64,000 nt of DNA from Moorena producens 3L (GTDB taxonomy: Bacteria; Cyanobacteriota; Cyanobacteriia; Cyanobacteriales; Coleofasciculaceae): positions 16,190 to 80,189 of the forward strand of contig NZ_GL890940.1 in the NCBI RefSeq assembly GCF_000211815.1, written 5' to 3'. This document shows positions 17,996 through 28,033 of this stretch, piece by piece. The notes beneath the pieces are model-generated. The model was given only the letters and a program-made list of their open reading frames with translations, was not told the origin of the DNA and made no database searches. The position numbers were made by a program, and so were the translations under genes. How positions within the stretch are numbered: the stretch's first letter is position 1; each line of letters starts with the position of its first letter.

Positions 17996-19507
17996 TCAAG
18001 GTAACCAAAAATTAGTGAATAACGTCTGACCAAACTCCCGTACAGTTTTGTTAATATTCCGTGTTATCTGAATATGGAATTCATCTGCATCAACAGGAAT
18101 AATCTTAGCTAGATTCCCTTGTCTAAAGCGCCTAATTACCAAATTTGCTGCCTCTAAACCGGTAACATACGCTTTTTCCTGAGACCAAGAACCGTGGCGA
18201 GTGACAATCCAATCCCCGCTCATAAATACATTTTGAATACTAGTGGTTCGCTGCATCATATACTGATAGCTACCGGGAGCAAAGTGAGTCACCCCTTGGG
18301 GTACTCGAATCACAGTACTGTCAATCAGATTTGCCTCTCTAAAACCAGAAACACAGGTGCCTAAGTCACGCTGAACTTTCTGGATAATTTGCTCATCACT
18401 CAGGGGTAGCAACTGGTTAGCATGGTAAAAGTCTGCTTCAATCACGCTACCAGGTTCATCCCGGTACTCATCGTGCAAGGCATTAAGGTCAAAAAATGTC
18501 CAACCCGTGGTTGCATCAAAGCCAAAACAAGCATTAGAGGGATGACGAATCTCAACTTTGCGGTCAAACCATAGCCTGGTTGATAGCACATCAATTGCCC
18601 CTAAATTCATCAGGTTGCGGAATTCCTTGCGGCTTTGGAGCATGGTGCTACTCTGAAGGATTTTCTTCATACCATTGATACTGACAGCAAAAATCACCGC
18701 GTCAGCCTCAAAGCATTCATCACCACACATCACCCCTTTGGCCTTGCCTGTGTGGTCTAAAATAATGTCATTAACCCGTTTATTGGTAAGTACCTTTCCC
18801 CCGGCTTTTTCAATCTGTTCCACCCAGGGTTTAAATATCATTTGTGCTACCGTTCCTCGGCACCAGACCACATCAAAGTCCGGTTGGTGAGCCAAAATGA
18901 AGTAATACAGCATTCCTAGGGCGGCTGCGGCTGAACATTGCTCTCCTGGAGCAAATAAACCCACTAACAGCATGGGCTCAAAGGAATCCTTGTAGAGTCG
19001 AGCCGAAACCCCAAACTGTTTAAATAATTCACGGGCGGTTACCGAGTCGTACCTAGCCCACGCCTGGTGGGAATTATCGAAGTCAATAACGGCATAGAGC
19101 AGGGGTAAGGCAGAGAGTCGATCAATCAGGGGTAAGCGTTTGAAATCAGTGTAGAGGAAGGTTCCTAGAGGGGTGGGAAGTCGTGGTTCATTTTGAAATA
19201 TAGGGGATTCGACTTCTAATCCAGCAGGAGAATACTGGGAAGAACGGGTGAAAGGAGTGAAAGGATTGAGTCGGAGTTCCTTTACGAGGTTGAAAATGTT
19301 GTGATAGGGATACCAGAAACCATGAATTCCCCCTTCTACAGAACGTCCACCGGTCGTTTTCCATCCTGCCACTAAACCACCGGGAGAGGAACTTGCTTCT
19401 AGGAGAGTGACATCGTAACCTTGTTTGGCTAAGTGGTGAGTTGCGCCTAAGCCTGCCCATCCAGCACCGACTACAACTACTCGTTTTCTTTCTGAGAGTT
19501 CTGACAT
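17996..19507 (-). CDS. FAD-dependent oxidoreductase of the phytoene desaturase/amine oxidase type
   Basis: A 503-aa protein with an N-terminal Rossmann FAD motif V-V-V-V-G-A-G-W-A-G-L-G (residues about 9-20), ending in the acidic L-L-E-A-S. It continues S-V-E-G-G-I-H-G-F-W-Y-P, resembling CrtU/CruE and other carotenoid-modifying desaturases. The C-terminal FAD-contact motif is N-V-F-M-S-G-D-W-I-V. Such enzymes act on isoprenoid or carotenoid chains at the membrane. The exact reaction is not clear, because the CrtU methyltransferase half is missing. Single gene; the last codons sit next to a repeat array. Confidence is high for the fold, low for the substrate. Confidence 0.8.
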   Translation of the reverse strand: MSELSERKRVVVVGAGWAGLGATHHLAKQGYDVTLLEASSSPGGLVAGWKTTGGRSVEGGIHGFWYPYHNIFNLVKELRLNPFTPFTRSSQYSPAGLEVESPIFQNEPRLPTPLGTFLYTDFKRLPLIDRLSALPLLYAVIDFDNSHQAWARYDSVTARELFKQFGVSARLYKDSFEPMLLVGLFAPGEQCSAAAALGMLYYFILAHQPDFDVVWCRGTVAQMIFKPWVEQIEKAGGKVLTNKRVNDIILDHTGKAKGVMCGDECFEADAVIFAVSINGMKKILQSSTMLQSRKEFRNLMNLGAIDVLSTRLWFDRKVEIRHPSNACFGFDATTGWTFFDLNALHDEYRDEPGSVIEADFYHANQLLPLSDEQIIQKVQRDLGTCVSGFREANLIDSTVIRVPQGVTHFAPGSYQYMMQRTTSIQNVFMSGDWIVTRHGSWSQEKAYVTGLEAANLVIRRFRQGNLAKIIPVDADEFHIQITRNINKTVREFGQTLFTNFWLP

Positions 19508-20225
19508 TGGCCTTTTCTTGAGTCTATTTACAACTCTTTTCTCAGGATGACATAACTATGAAGTTATGTTAAGGTCACTGCGTAATCGGTGATGCGATGC
19601 TCCTTTGGAGCCGCTACGCGAACGCATTCGGCAAATCCTCAATACAGCAGTGGCTATTACCCATTACCCATTACCCATTACCCATTACCCATTACCCATT
19701 ACCCATTACTCTCCAAAAAAAAAAGCGGCTGCAACCATTGCTACAACCGCCACTGTACATCAACTGGGAGGAAATCCTAGAGGCATATGTCAAAAACTGT
19801 CCAAGATGTTTGACAAGCTCTAGTAAAGCTACGTTACTTACTTAATACAAGGTGTCTTCCACAGATTCCCGAAAATTTGATCAGAAATTTCTGGCAATTG
19901 GGAAACATCACTGCTTGCCTTAGGTGTTAGGAGTTAGGTGTTAGGTGTTAGGTGTTAGGTGTTAGGTGTTAGGTATTAGGTATCAGGTATTAGGTGTTAG
20001 GTCTTACAACTTAACTTAAAATCTTGTATTTTAACCGCCAAGTAATTATTTAGTGATATTTTATATTAACTGTTAGATATTAACTGTTAGATATTAACTG
20101 TTAGATAGTTAATCAAAGTTTCTAGTCCCTAGTAATTAACACATAATACCTAGACTGTCAACAGCTGAATACTGGGTTAGTCTTAACCAAAACTCCGAGT
20201 ATCCTGGAGTAGTTGAGCTAGCTTA
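19508..20225. repeat. Gene-free stretch with heptamer arrays
   Basis: Holds a CCCATTA array (19655-19708), a TTAGGTG array (19921-20006) and a few TTAACTGTTAGATA units (20066-20110). The remaining sequence is AT-rich with no convincing gene. Confidence 0.75.
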
Positions 20226-21845
20226 GCAGGAGCCTCACACCATAATCTTTGATTTGGTGTGAGAGGAATGCGCGGCTGTTAAAGGGGTTCAATACCCCTT
20301 TAACAGCAAATTACACTTTCAAAGAATCCTGAGATTTAATATATCTTCGTAATAATTTAATCATCTTTCATGGCAACCTTTCCAAAATCTATACACTAAT
20401 TAGTGTATTATTAACTATAGTGACCAACACCAGGGGATGAAATACACTTACCAGTATAAAGCACTTCCAAGCACCGACCAAAAGCTAGAGATAAATCTTT
20501 GGCTAAGGATTTGCCAGTACTGGTATAATCGTCAGCTTGGTGAAAGGTTTGATTGGTGGGAACGTAACAGAACTTCGGTTAACTCTTGCCCCTTGGTCTG
20601 TCATCTTCCTGAACTGCGCGATCGCCCCAACTACTACAGCCAAAAGAAACTTTTACCAGGACTCAAAAAGGGTAAGGTAACAGTGGAATGGTCAGGATAT
20701 GATTTAGATTTTTCACGGGTTCCAGCTAATACTCTGCAGCAGGTCTGTAAACGTGTAGATAAGGCGTTTGATCGGTTTATTTATGGGGACAATAACGGCA
20801 ATAGGAGTGGTAAGCCTCGCTTCAAATCTCAACCTCGTTATCGCTCATTTATTGTTGAAGGAGCAGGTTTAACCCTGCATTCATGTTCGACTGGGGGAAA
20901 GTTCCTTTACCTGAAAATACCCAAGATCGGCTTGCTAAAAATTCGCTCTCACCGCCATCTACCGGATGGTGCAATCCTCAAACAAGTGCAATTCATCAAA
21001 AAAAGTGATGGATGGTTTGTAAACCTTAAACTTGATGATCCTACTGTTCCTGGTATTACACCTGATGTAATCGTGCCGAATTGGGAGAACTCCCTAGGAA
21101 TGGATGCAGTACTTCACCAGGAGTACTATCTGGCGACATCTTTAGGGGGAAAGCTACCATCCGCCAAGTTTTTGAGGCGAAATCAATCTAAATTAGCCAA
21201 AATTTCCAAAAAGAAAAATGCTCGCACCTCAAGGCAGTAAAGCACGCCGAAAACTAGCGAAAAAAGAGGGGTTGCAACACCAAAAAATTGCTCGCGCCAG
21301 AAAAGATTTCCAATACAAGACTGCCCACAGCTTAGTAAGTACAGGCAAGAAAGTATTCTTTCATGAAAACCTCAACCTTAAAGGTTTAAGTAAGCGTAAT
21401 GCACCATTACAAGACAAAGAAGGGAAATACCTACCAAATGGTCAATCGGCCAAGTCCGGGCTCAACCTAAGTTGGGCGGATGCCGCTTTTGGAGAATTCT
21501 TTGTAATCCTTGGTCACATAGCTGCGAAAGCTGGAGCCGTTGTGGTTGCCAAGAATCCTGCTTATACCTCTCAATTGTTATCCTATCGAGATCAAGTGAT
21601 TTTTACTGATTGCGGTATCCGGAAATATTGGGATGAAATAGAAAACCTCTGGGTTGATAGAGATATTAATGCTGCTATCAACATCAAGAGAGTGGGGCTG
21701 GACGTGTTCCCCACTATAAAACGCCTTAAAGGTAGCATCAAAATAGTTGATTCTATTACTGATGATACCTCCAAGGAAGTTCTACGCACTCTTCGGGGTG
21801 CCTGAGAAGCCTACACCATACCTTTAAGGTTGGTGTAGGAGCGTC
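20226..21845 (+). mobile_element. IS200/IS605-type element with tnpB only
   Basis: The tnpB-like gene is flanked by hairpins typical of IS200/IS605 ends. The left end has CTCACACCA...TGGTGTGAG (20234-20263), followed by a second palindrome around GCTGTTAAAGGGG. The right end has CCTACACCA...TGGTGTAGG (21810-21839). There is no tnpA, so movement would need a helper. In this class the guide RNA is read from the 3' end of tnpB through the right end, which is intact here. Confidence 0.75.
20437..21805 (+). pseudogene. TnpB (OrfB) RNA-guided nuclease gene with one frameshift
   Basis: Two overlapping frames (20437-21240 and 21218-21805) make one TnpB when a single extra base near 21225-21240 is ignored, giving about 455 aa. 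RuvC-type residues can be traced: Asp in L-G-M-D-A-V, Glu in F-F-H-E-N-L-N-L and Asp in W-V-D-R-D-I-N-A-A-I-N-I. The usual C-x-x-C zinc finger between the last two is replaced by S-Q-L-L-S-Y-R-D-Q-V-I-F-T-D-C-G, which I recall as a natural subtype in cyanobacteria. The frameshift probably inactivates the protein. Confidence 0.82.
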
Positions 21846-21947
21846 ACATTACAGACCTGAGGCTGACCCTGCATAACATATACATACCTGTGTGAACATA
21901 GTATTTTCGGAGAAAGGCAATATCAGCAAAGGCGGAGCGATCGCATT

Positions 21948-22586
21948 ATGACTCAACTATATGAGCAGCTCAACCAGCTAGTGACGGAAGCATGTAGTCA
22001 TCCACCTGGAAGCGCTCACCGTCAAAAAAACTTAACAAAAATTATTCGTTTAGTCACTAAGAAACTTTGGCAAGAACATACTCCCTACTATCAAGACGCA
22101 CTCCAACAAACCTGGATTTACTTTTGCCAGAATATTTGCGAAGGCAAAACCGGTAATCCCTACGACTCTAGCCGTGGCAGTGTGGTCACTTGGCTCAATT
22201 TCTACTTGAAGAAACGACTCCAAGACTTTCGCATCAAGAACATAGACGGACAACGTCAGACAGTCTCTCCTATCAAGGCTCAAAATGGTGAAAACCTTGA
22301 CCCGATCAATAGTGTGGCAGCTCCACCTGAGGTGCCTAGGTTACTCGAAGATGTTAGGGAATGGGTGGAAACGGCGGGTGTTGATAGTGATCTACGCACT
22401 ACCCATGTTAAAGGTCATCCAGAGGTCACCTGCCAAGTCTTAATTTTACGACGCTTGCCTCCAGAAACTAGCTGGAAAACTCTCTCAGAAGAGTTTAATG
22501 TATCAATTTCTACATTAAGTAGCTTTTATCAGCGACAATGTTTGCCCCGTTTGCGTAAATTTGGAGAATCGGAAGGATATCTATAA
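21948..22586 (+). CDS. Sigma-70-like RNA polymerase factor of the DUF1822/CHAT locus
   Basis: A 212-aa protein. The N-terminal half resembles sigma region 2 (Q-D-A-L-Q-Q-T-W-I-Y-F and S-V-V-T-W-L-N-F-Y-L). The C-terminal 60 residues look like a region 4 helix-turn-helix (S-W-K-T-L-S-E-E-F-N-V-S-I-S-T-L). It begins 142 bases after the tnpB remnant and is followed by the DUF1822 gene 82 bases later, all on one strand. In cyanobacteria such small sigma-like genes recur beside DUF1822 and CHASE2/CHAT genes, which suggests one functional unit. Whether it initiates transcription is not known. Confidence 0.75.
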   Translation: MTQLYEQLNQLVTEACSHPPGSAHRQKNLTKIIRLVTKKLWQEHTPYYQDALQQTWIYFCQNICEGKTGNPYDSSRGSVVTWLNFYLKKRLQDFRIKNIDGQRQTVSPIKAQNGENLDPINSVAAPPEVPRLLEDVREWVETAGVDSDLRTTHVKGHPEVTCQVLILRRLPPETSWKTLSEEFNVSISTLSSFYQRQCLPRLRKFGESEGYL

Positions 22587-22668
22587 TAGGAGGTTCCTTA
22601 AAAAGACTTACCTTAACCTTAACCTGGTTCAGTCAAGGTGTTCACATCAGTACAGAAACACAATTCCT

Positions 22669-23652
22669 ATGACCTACAACACCCATAACCTAGAACAATT
22701 TGCCCTTCCTCTGCCCATTACTGACAATGCACGCAGGAGTGCTGAGCAATTTGCTAGGCAGCAGCCTACCTCTGAAAAAGCTGAGCAAGTTCGACTCAAC
22801 ACCTTGGCTGTGTTGGTTGTCAATGATTACATGCAAATGCTGGGGATGCCTACAGATTTAAAAGCCTCAGACAGCTGGAATCCTATTATACGCCTGTTAG
22901 CTAATGTGGCCGACTTGGAAATATCCGATATCGGTCGTATCGAATGCCGACCGATCAAAGCCCAAGATTCCCTTTGCCATATTCCCCCCGAAGTTTGGTG
23001 TGATCGGATTGGCTATGTAGTTGTTCAGATTGATGAACAATCGTCCCAGGGAACAGTGTTGGGATTTACTCCAACTGCTGATACCGAAGAATTACCCATT
23101 AGCCAACTACGACCCGTTGACGATTTAATCGATCAGTTCCATCAACCCATCTCAGAGCTAGCCCAGAGAACTAGGGTAAACTTGAGTCAGTGGTTAGACA
23201 ATGTGGTTGAAACCGGTTGGCAAACTCTCGAAAGCTTGGAAAACTTGTTAAACCCACCCGAACCAATTTTCGCTTTCCGCTCTTCTGGTCTAGAGTCAAC
23301 TGAGGCGTTACCCCTAGAGGAAAATCTTGATGTGGGGATTAGGCGGGCTAAGTTAATCGACTTAGGCCTATTGCTAGCGGGTTCCCCCGTGGCTTTGGTG
23401 GTGGAACTTTTACCAGAATCTGAACTCAAGCAAAATATTTGCCTCAAGGTATATCCCACCGGTAGTAAAACCTATTTGCCTCCCAACCTCACACTCACTG
23501 TGCTGGATGGATCGGGAACAGTGTTTCTTGAAGCCCAAGCCAGACAAATCGATAATTACATTCAATTGCAGTTCAGTGGTTTACCAGGAGAGCAATTTAG
23601 TGTCGAAGTTGCCCTTGGCGATGCCAGGATTATTGAGGATTTTGCAATCTGA
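22669..23652 (+). CDS. DUF1822 family protein
   Basis: The start taken is ATG 22669 (M-T-Y-N-T-H-N-L-E-Q-F-A-L-P-L-P); an earlier TTG at 22561 would overlap the sigma-like gene and lacks support. The 327-aa product matches the cyanobacterial DUF1822 pattern: an N-terminal domain ending in V-G-Y/I-G-Y-V-V-V-Q-I type strands, then a W-L-D-N-V-V-E-T-G-W-Q-T-L-E linker and a C-terminal beta-rich domain with V-Y-P-T-G and L-P-P-N-L. Function unknown. The family is typically found between a sigma-like gene and a CHAT or CHASE2 gene, as here. A GTAGCGTGGCC repeat follows the stop. Confidence 0.85.
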   Translation: MTYNTHNLEQFALPLPITDNARRSAEQFARQQPTSEKAEQVRLNTLAVLVVNDYMQMLGMPTDLKASDSWNPIIRLLANVADLEISDIGRIECRPIKAQDSLCHIPPEVWCDRIGYVVVQIDEQSSQGTVLGFTPTADTEELPISQLRPVDDLIDQFHQPISELAQRTRVNLSQWLDNVVETGWQTLESLENLLNPPEPIFAFRSSGLESTEALPLEENLDVGIRRAKLIDLGLLLAGSPVALVVELLPESELKQNICLKVYPTGSKTYLPPNLTLTVLDGSGTVFLEAQARQIDNYIQLQFSGLPGEQFSVEVALGDARIIEDFAI

Positions 23653-23902
23653 TCCCGTAGCGTGGCCTACGGCCAATCTAGGAATTCCTGAATTTAGCCA
23701 TCGACACACCACCGAAAGCGTTATAATTCAAAGTCCTTCGGGGATAGATCGGTTATCTGGTGTCTTGTTTGATATCAGTTTTGATATCAGTCAGTGGTCA
23801 ATCCTAAGGCACCGATACACCTTCTATAAACCTCTATAAACCTCTATAAATAAGTAAAATGAGGGTAGAAATCACATCTGCAACACCAGTGATCCATGAC
23901 CA

Positions 23903-26302
23903 ATGACAAATAACACGCGCAGCATTGGTAAATTAGTTGTCTTAAAGATAGGAGATGGTTGCTTTGACCAAGGGTTTCCAGTCACTTTACAGATTTTGGA
24001 AGAGGGCAAAAGCCCTTTGTTGGAAATCACTGGCAGGTTACCTCCTGCTCCGGAAATTATGCAATCGTGCCAAAGTTGGACAACGAGTTATCACAGTTTG
24101 GGGTTACGTTCCCGTCTAGAAGCATCTGTGGTACAAGTGACCAATGTATCTAAACTGGAACGGTGCTACAATGCAGCCCAAGTCTTAGGCGATCGCTTAA
24201 ATGCTTGGCTATCCTCAGAGCCATTTCGACCGATTAAGGAGAAATTACTCGAACAACTATTACCCTCCGATGAAATTCGTCTCATTATTCAAACCGAGAA
24301 CAGTTGTTTACGGCGACTGCCCTGGCATCTGTGGGATTTTTGGGAACGCTATTCCAAGGCAGAAATTGCTTTAAGTGCCTTAAAGTTTGAACCAGTCACT
24401 CTAAATCCCAAGCCCCACCAGAAGGTGAAAATTTTAGCAATTATTGGCAATAGTATTGGTATTGATACCGAAGCGGATCAGAAGTTGCTAGAGAAATTAC
24501 CTGATGCTCAGCTCACGTTCCTTATAGAACCCAAGCGCCAGCAAGTCCATGAAGCCCTTTGGGAGCAATCCTGGGATATCCTCTTTTTTGCTGGTCATAG
24601 TTCCAGTAAAAACGATGGTAAAACGGGTCACATTTATATTAATAAAACCGATAGTTTAACCATTAATCAGTTAAAGTTTGGCTTAAAAAGAGCAATTGGA
24701 AAAGGCTTAAAAATCGCTATTTTTAATTCTTGTGATGGATTGGGTTTAGCCTCGAATCTGGCTAATTTACAGATTCCCCAAATTATTGTGATGCGAGAAC
24801 CGGTACCCGACCGGGTTTCACAGGAATTTTTGAAATATTTTTTAACCGCTTTTGCTGGGGGGCAGTCCTTCTATTTAGCAGTGCGGGAAGCTAGGGAACG
24901 ATTACAAGGGATAGAAGACGAGTTTCCTTGTGCAACTTGGTTACCGATAATTTGTCAGAATCCTGCCGCAAAGCCACCGACTTGGCCAGGGTTGAGGGAC
25001 AGTTTTGATGGAAAATATCCACTTCCACCTCCACCTCCACCTCCACCTCCACCTCCACGCCCTGAGCCTCTAAGCTTCGTCAAGGTATTAGTGAGCAGTT
25101 TAGTAATTACATGCTTCTTGATAGTTATACAGCAGCTCGGTTTACTGCAAGGTTTGGAGTTGAAAGCCTTCGACCACCTGATCAATAGAAGACCAGCGGA
25201 GTTTCCCGATTCCCGTCTGATAGTGGTAGAGGTGACTGAAGAAGATATTGAAGCTCAGCAGTCGGATTTAAGACCAGCTACCTCCTTATCAGACCGATCA
25301 CTCCAACAACTGTTAGAAATACTTAATTCCTCTCAAGCCAAAGTCATTGGCCTAGATATTCATCGTGATTTTCCTGTAGCCCCAGATTATCAGGATTTGG
25401 GAAGGCTCCTAGAGCAAAGCGAGAATTTGGTTACGGTCTGCAAAGCCAGTAACGAAGAGGATAAAGGAATTTCACCGCCCCCAGAAGTTCCGAAACAAAA
25501 CTTGGGCTTTAGTGATGTTGTAGTTGACCCAGACGGGGTGATCCGTCGCCATCTGTTGGCGTTTAACCCTGATCCAAAATCAGTGTGTAGTGCTTCTTAT
25601 GCTCTGAGTACCCAGTTGGCCATGCGGTATCTAGTGGCAGAGGGAATCTTTCCCAAATACACAGAAGCTCAAAAACAAGATAAACAATACTTACAGCTAG
25701 GTGATGTAGTCTTTAAACCCTTAACCCATCATACTGGCAGTTATCATAAGCTTCATGCCTGGGGACACCAAATCATGCTGAATTACCGTTTTCACCAATC
25801 TCCAGAGGATTTTGTGCCCCAAGTCACTCTCTCTCAAGTTCTAAAGGGTAAGATCAATCCTGATGCTTTCAAGGGAAAAATTGTTCTGATTGGGGTTACT
25901 GCTCCCAGCCGTAAGGATTATTTGTTTACACCCTATAGTAAAGGTAATGACATAGAGGATCAAACACCAGGGGTAATTATTCATGCCCACATGGTAAGTC
26001 AGATTCTCAGTGCTGTTTTAGATGAGCGACCCCTGATACGGCATTGGCCTGCATGGCGTGAAGTAGTGTGGATTTGGGGTTGGGGCCTAACGGTTGGTCT
26101 GGTTTGTTGGCGCTGTAAATCCTCCCTACGTTTGGGTGTGTTGCTGTTGGCTCTATCGATTCTCTACGGGTCCTGCTTAGGTCTTTTGAAACAAGGGTAT
26201 TGGGTACCATTAGTCCCCTCAGCATTGGCTGTGGTGGTTATTGGTAGTTTTATTGTTCTCTATGATCAACCTTCACCATATCCTCTAAAATTGATCAAGT
26301 AA
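23903..26302 (+). CDS. CHAT-CHASE2 membrane protein
   Basis: A 799-aa protein. Residues about 130-350 are a CHAT-like caspase-clan domain with His232 in F-F-A-G-H-S-S and Cys277 in F-N-S-C-D-G. A run of about ten prolines (375-385) forms a linker coded by CCACCT repeats, followed by a transmembrane helix (about 393-411). Next is a CHASE2 extracytoplasmic sensor domain (about 420-690; F-D-H-L-I-N-R-R-P and I-V-L-I-G-V-T), and three C-terminal membrane helices. The layout suggests that an external or periplasmic signal controls an internal protease. It is the last gene of the sigma-like/DUF1822 locus. The substrate is unknown. Confidence 0.88.
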   Translation: MTNNTRSIGKLVVLKIGDGCFDQGFPVTLQILEEGKSPLLEITGRLPPAPEIMQSCQSWTTSYHSLGLRSRLEASVVQVTNVSKLERCYNAAQVLGDRLNAWLSSEPFRPIKEKLLEQLLPSDEIRLIIQTENSCLRRLPWHLWDFWERYSKAEIALSALKFEPVTLNPKPHQKVKILAIIGNSIGIDTEADQKLLEKLPDAQLTFLIEPKRQQVHEALWEQSWDILFFAGHSSSKNDGKTGHIYINKTDSLTINQLKFGLKRAIGKGLKIAIFNSCDGLGLASNLANLQIPQIIVMREPVPDRVSQEFLKYFLTAFAGGQSFYLAVREARERLQGIEDEFPCATWLPIICQNPAAKPPTWPGLRDSFDGKYPLPPPPPPPPPPPRPEPLSFVKVLVSSLVITCFLIVIQQLGLLQGLELKAFDHLINRRPAEFPDSRLIVVEVTEEDIEAQQSDLRPATSLSDRSLQQLLEILNSSQAKVIGLDIHRDFPVAPDYQDLGRLLEQSENLVTVCKASNEEDKGISPPPEVPKQNLGFSDVVVDPDGVIRRHLLAFNPDPKSVCSASYALSTQLAMRYLVAEGIFPKYTEAQKQDKQYLQLGDVVFKPLTHHTGSYHKLHAWGHQIMLNYRFHQSPEDFVPQVTLSQVLKGKINPDAFKGKIVLIGVTAPSRKDYLFTPYSKGNDIEDQTPGVIIHAHMVSQILSAVLDERPLIRHWPAWREVVWIWGWGLTVGLVCWRCKSSLRLGVLLLALSILYGSCLGLLKQGYWVPLVPSALAVVVIGSFIVLYDQPSPYPLKLIK

Positions 26303-26424
26303 TCTCAGAATTGAGAATTGAGAATTAAGAATTGAGAATTGAGAATTGAGAATTGAGAATTGAGAATTGAGAATTGAGAATTGAGAATTGAGAATTGAGA
26401 ATTGAGAATTGAGAATTGAGAATT
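26300..26424. repeat. Heptanucleotide array (GAATTGA)
   Basis: About 17 units with one GAATTAA variant, lying directly after the CHAT-CHASE2 stop. Confidence 0.92.
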
Positions 26425-26518
26425 TAGTAAGCCTGTTTCTTATATTGATCAGGTACATTCAAGTTTCTTACCCCGACTCCCGATTCCCGATTCCCGATTC
26501 CCGACTTCCTACTCCCTC

Positions 26519-26621
26519 GGTGCGCTTTCCGTAGGCGAATTAAATTCGCCACGGGTCGCACCGCTCCCGACTCCCTCGGTGCGCTTTCCGTAGGCGAATT
26601 AAATTCGCCACGGGTCGCACC
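26519..26621. repeat. Two 44-bp nested palindromic repeats (GGTGCG...CGCACC)
   Basis: Copies at 26519-26562 and 26578-26621. Each has outer arms GGTGCG/CGCACC and an inner perfect palindrome GGCGAATTAAATTCGCC, so it can fold as a nested hairpin. The same element is at 31116, 35122, 35195, 36325, 46140 and 48302. The copies lie just upstream of the dehydratase start, so they could affect its transcript. Confidence 0.85.
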
Positions 26622-26641
26622 GCTCCCGACTCCCTACTGCT

Positions 26642-27613
26642 ATGGAACTGCAAGCATTACCCGTAACCTACACTGACATAGAAGCCGCCGCTAAACGCCT
26701 ATTGGGCAATGCCCATCAAACTCCAGTCCATACCTCCAGGACTGTCAACCAGCTCACCAAGGCTCAAGTCTTCTTCAAATGCGAAAACTTCCAACGTATT
26801 GGTGCCTTTAAGTTTCGAGGGGCTTATAACGCTCTGTCACAACTATCTGAAGAACAAAAACAGCGAGGGGTTCTCACCTTTTCTTCTGGTAATCATGGCC
26901 AAGCGATCGCATTATCTGGCACTCTCCTCGGTATTCCCACCACTGTAGTCATGCCCAAAGATGCCCCAGCTGTCAAGCAAGCCGCTACCCGTGGCTATGG
27001 TGCTGAAGTAATTTTATATGATCGGGCTGAATTGAGACGAGAAGCATTAGCGGAAGAGTTATCACGCGATCGCAAACTCACTATCATTCCTCCCTACGAT
27101 CACCCCCACATTATTGCTGGACAGGGTACTACGGCCAAAGAACTCCTAGAACAAGTTGGTTCACTGGATCTGTTACTGGTGTGTTGTGGTGGTGGTGGCT
27201 TACTCTCCGGATGTGCGATCGCAACCAAAACCCTATATCCTAATTGCCGTGTGATTGGTGTAGAACCAGCACAGGCCGATGATGCCACCCGTTCCTTCCA
27301 TAGCAAAATCCTCCAAACTGTTGACAATCCCAATACCATTGCTGACGGAGCCAGAACTCCCAGCCTGGGTAAACTTACCTTTCCCCTAGTCCTTAATTAC
27401 GTCGATGACATGGTAACTGTATCGGAAGCTGCGATTATCCGTACCATGTTTTTCCTCTGGGAACGGCTCAAAATTGTAGTTGAACCCACTGGTGCCTTAG
27501 CTGCTGCTGCCCTACTTGAAGGTATCATTAACATGCCCAATGCTCGGATTGGTGTCATTATCAGCGGTGGCAATGTGGATTTGAAGCAAATTGCTCAATT
27601 GACTGGAAACTAG
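26642..27613 (+). CDS. PLP-dependent threonine/serine dehydratase (or serine racemase-like)
   Basis: A 323-aa fold-type II PLP enzyme. The Schiff-base Lys is in I-G-A-F-K-F-R-G-A-Y-N (about residue 58). The substrate loop is S-S-G-N-H-G-Q-A (about 86-93), and the cofactor phosphate loop is the Gly-rich C-C-G-G-G-G-L-L-S-G (about 181-190). There is no ACT regulatory domain, so it matches the short catabolic threonine dehydratase / serine racemase / threo-3-hydroxyaspartate dehydratase group rather than biosynthetic IlvA. It probably deaminates Ser or Thr. Single gene; ATG start 20 bases after the repeats. Confidence 0.9.
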   Translation: MELQALPVTYTDIEAAAKRLLGNAHQTPVHTSRTVNQLTKAQVFFKCENFQRIGAFKFRGAYNALSQLSEEQKQRGVLTFSSGNHGQAIALSGTLLGIPTTVVMPKDAPAVKQAATRGYGAEVILYDRAELRREALAEELSRDRKLTIIPPYDHPHIIAGQGTTAKELLEQVGSLDLLLVCCGGGGLLSGCAIATKTLYPNCRVIGVEPAQADDATRSFHSKILQTVDNPNTIADGARTPSLGKLTFPLVLNYVDDMVTVSEAAIIRTMFFLWERLKIVVEPTGALAAAALLEGIINMPNARIGVIISGGNVDLKQIAQLTGN

Positions 27614-28033
27614 GTATTAGAAGTATTAAGTTTTAAGGATTAAATATTAAGGATGAGGTATTTTTAGGATGGTACGAAGTATCCACCGTAGGCGATCGCG
27701 TTTTGGTTAGAATTGGAAGATATTGTAAGAAGGAGTGGGATTGCTTGCGTGTATTATAGAAGTTGTGCTCGCAACTCAAACTTCAGCAACGTTTAACAAA
27801 TGCCACAAATTGTCTGGTCAAATTATCTACAGTATCGAGCCGAACTCAGGGGATTTGACCTAGCTAAGATCGAGGAAATCCTGAGATTTTCTGGATAGAG
27901 ATATTATGATACCGTCACAGGCAGACAGATCGCAGTTGGCAAGCACGACAATCAGTTAGTCATAATTCCTTATGAACGCAGTGGTGATTTGATAACTCCA
28001 GTAACCATCCATAGCACCACCCGTCAACAACTA

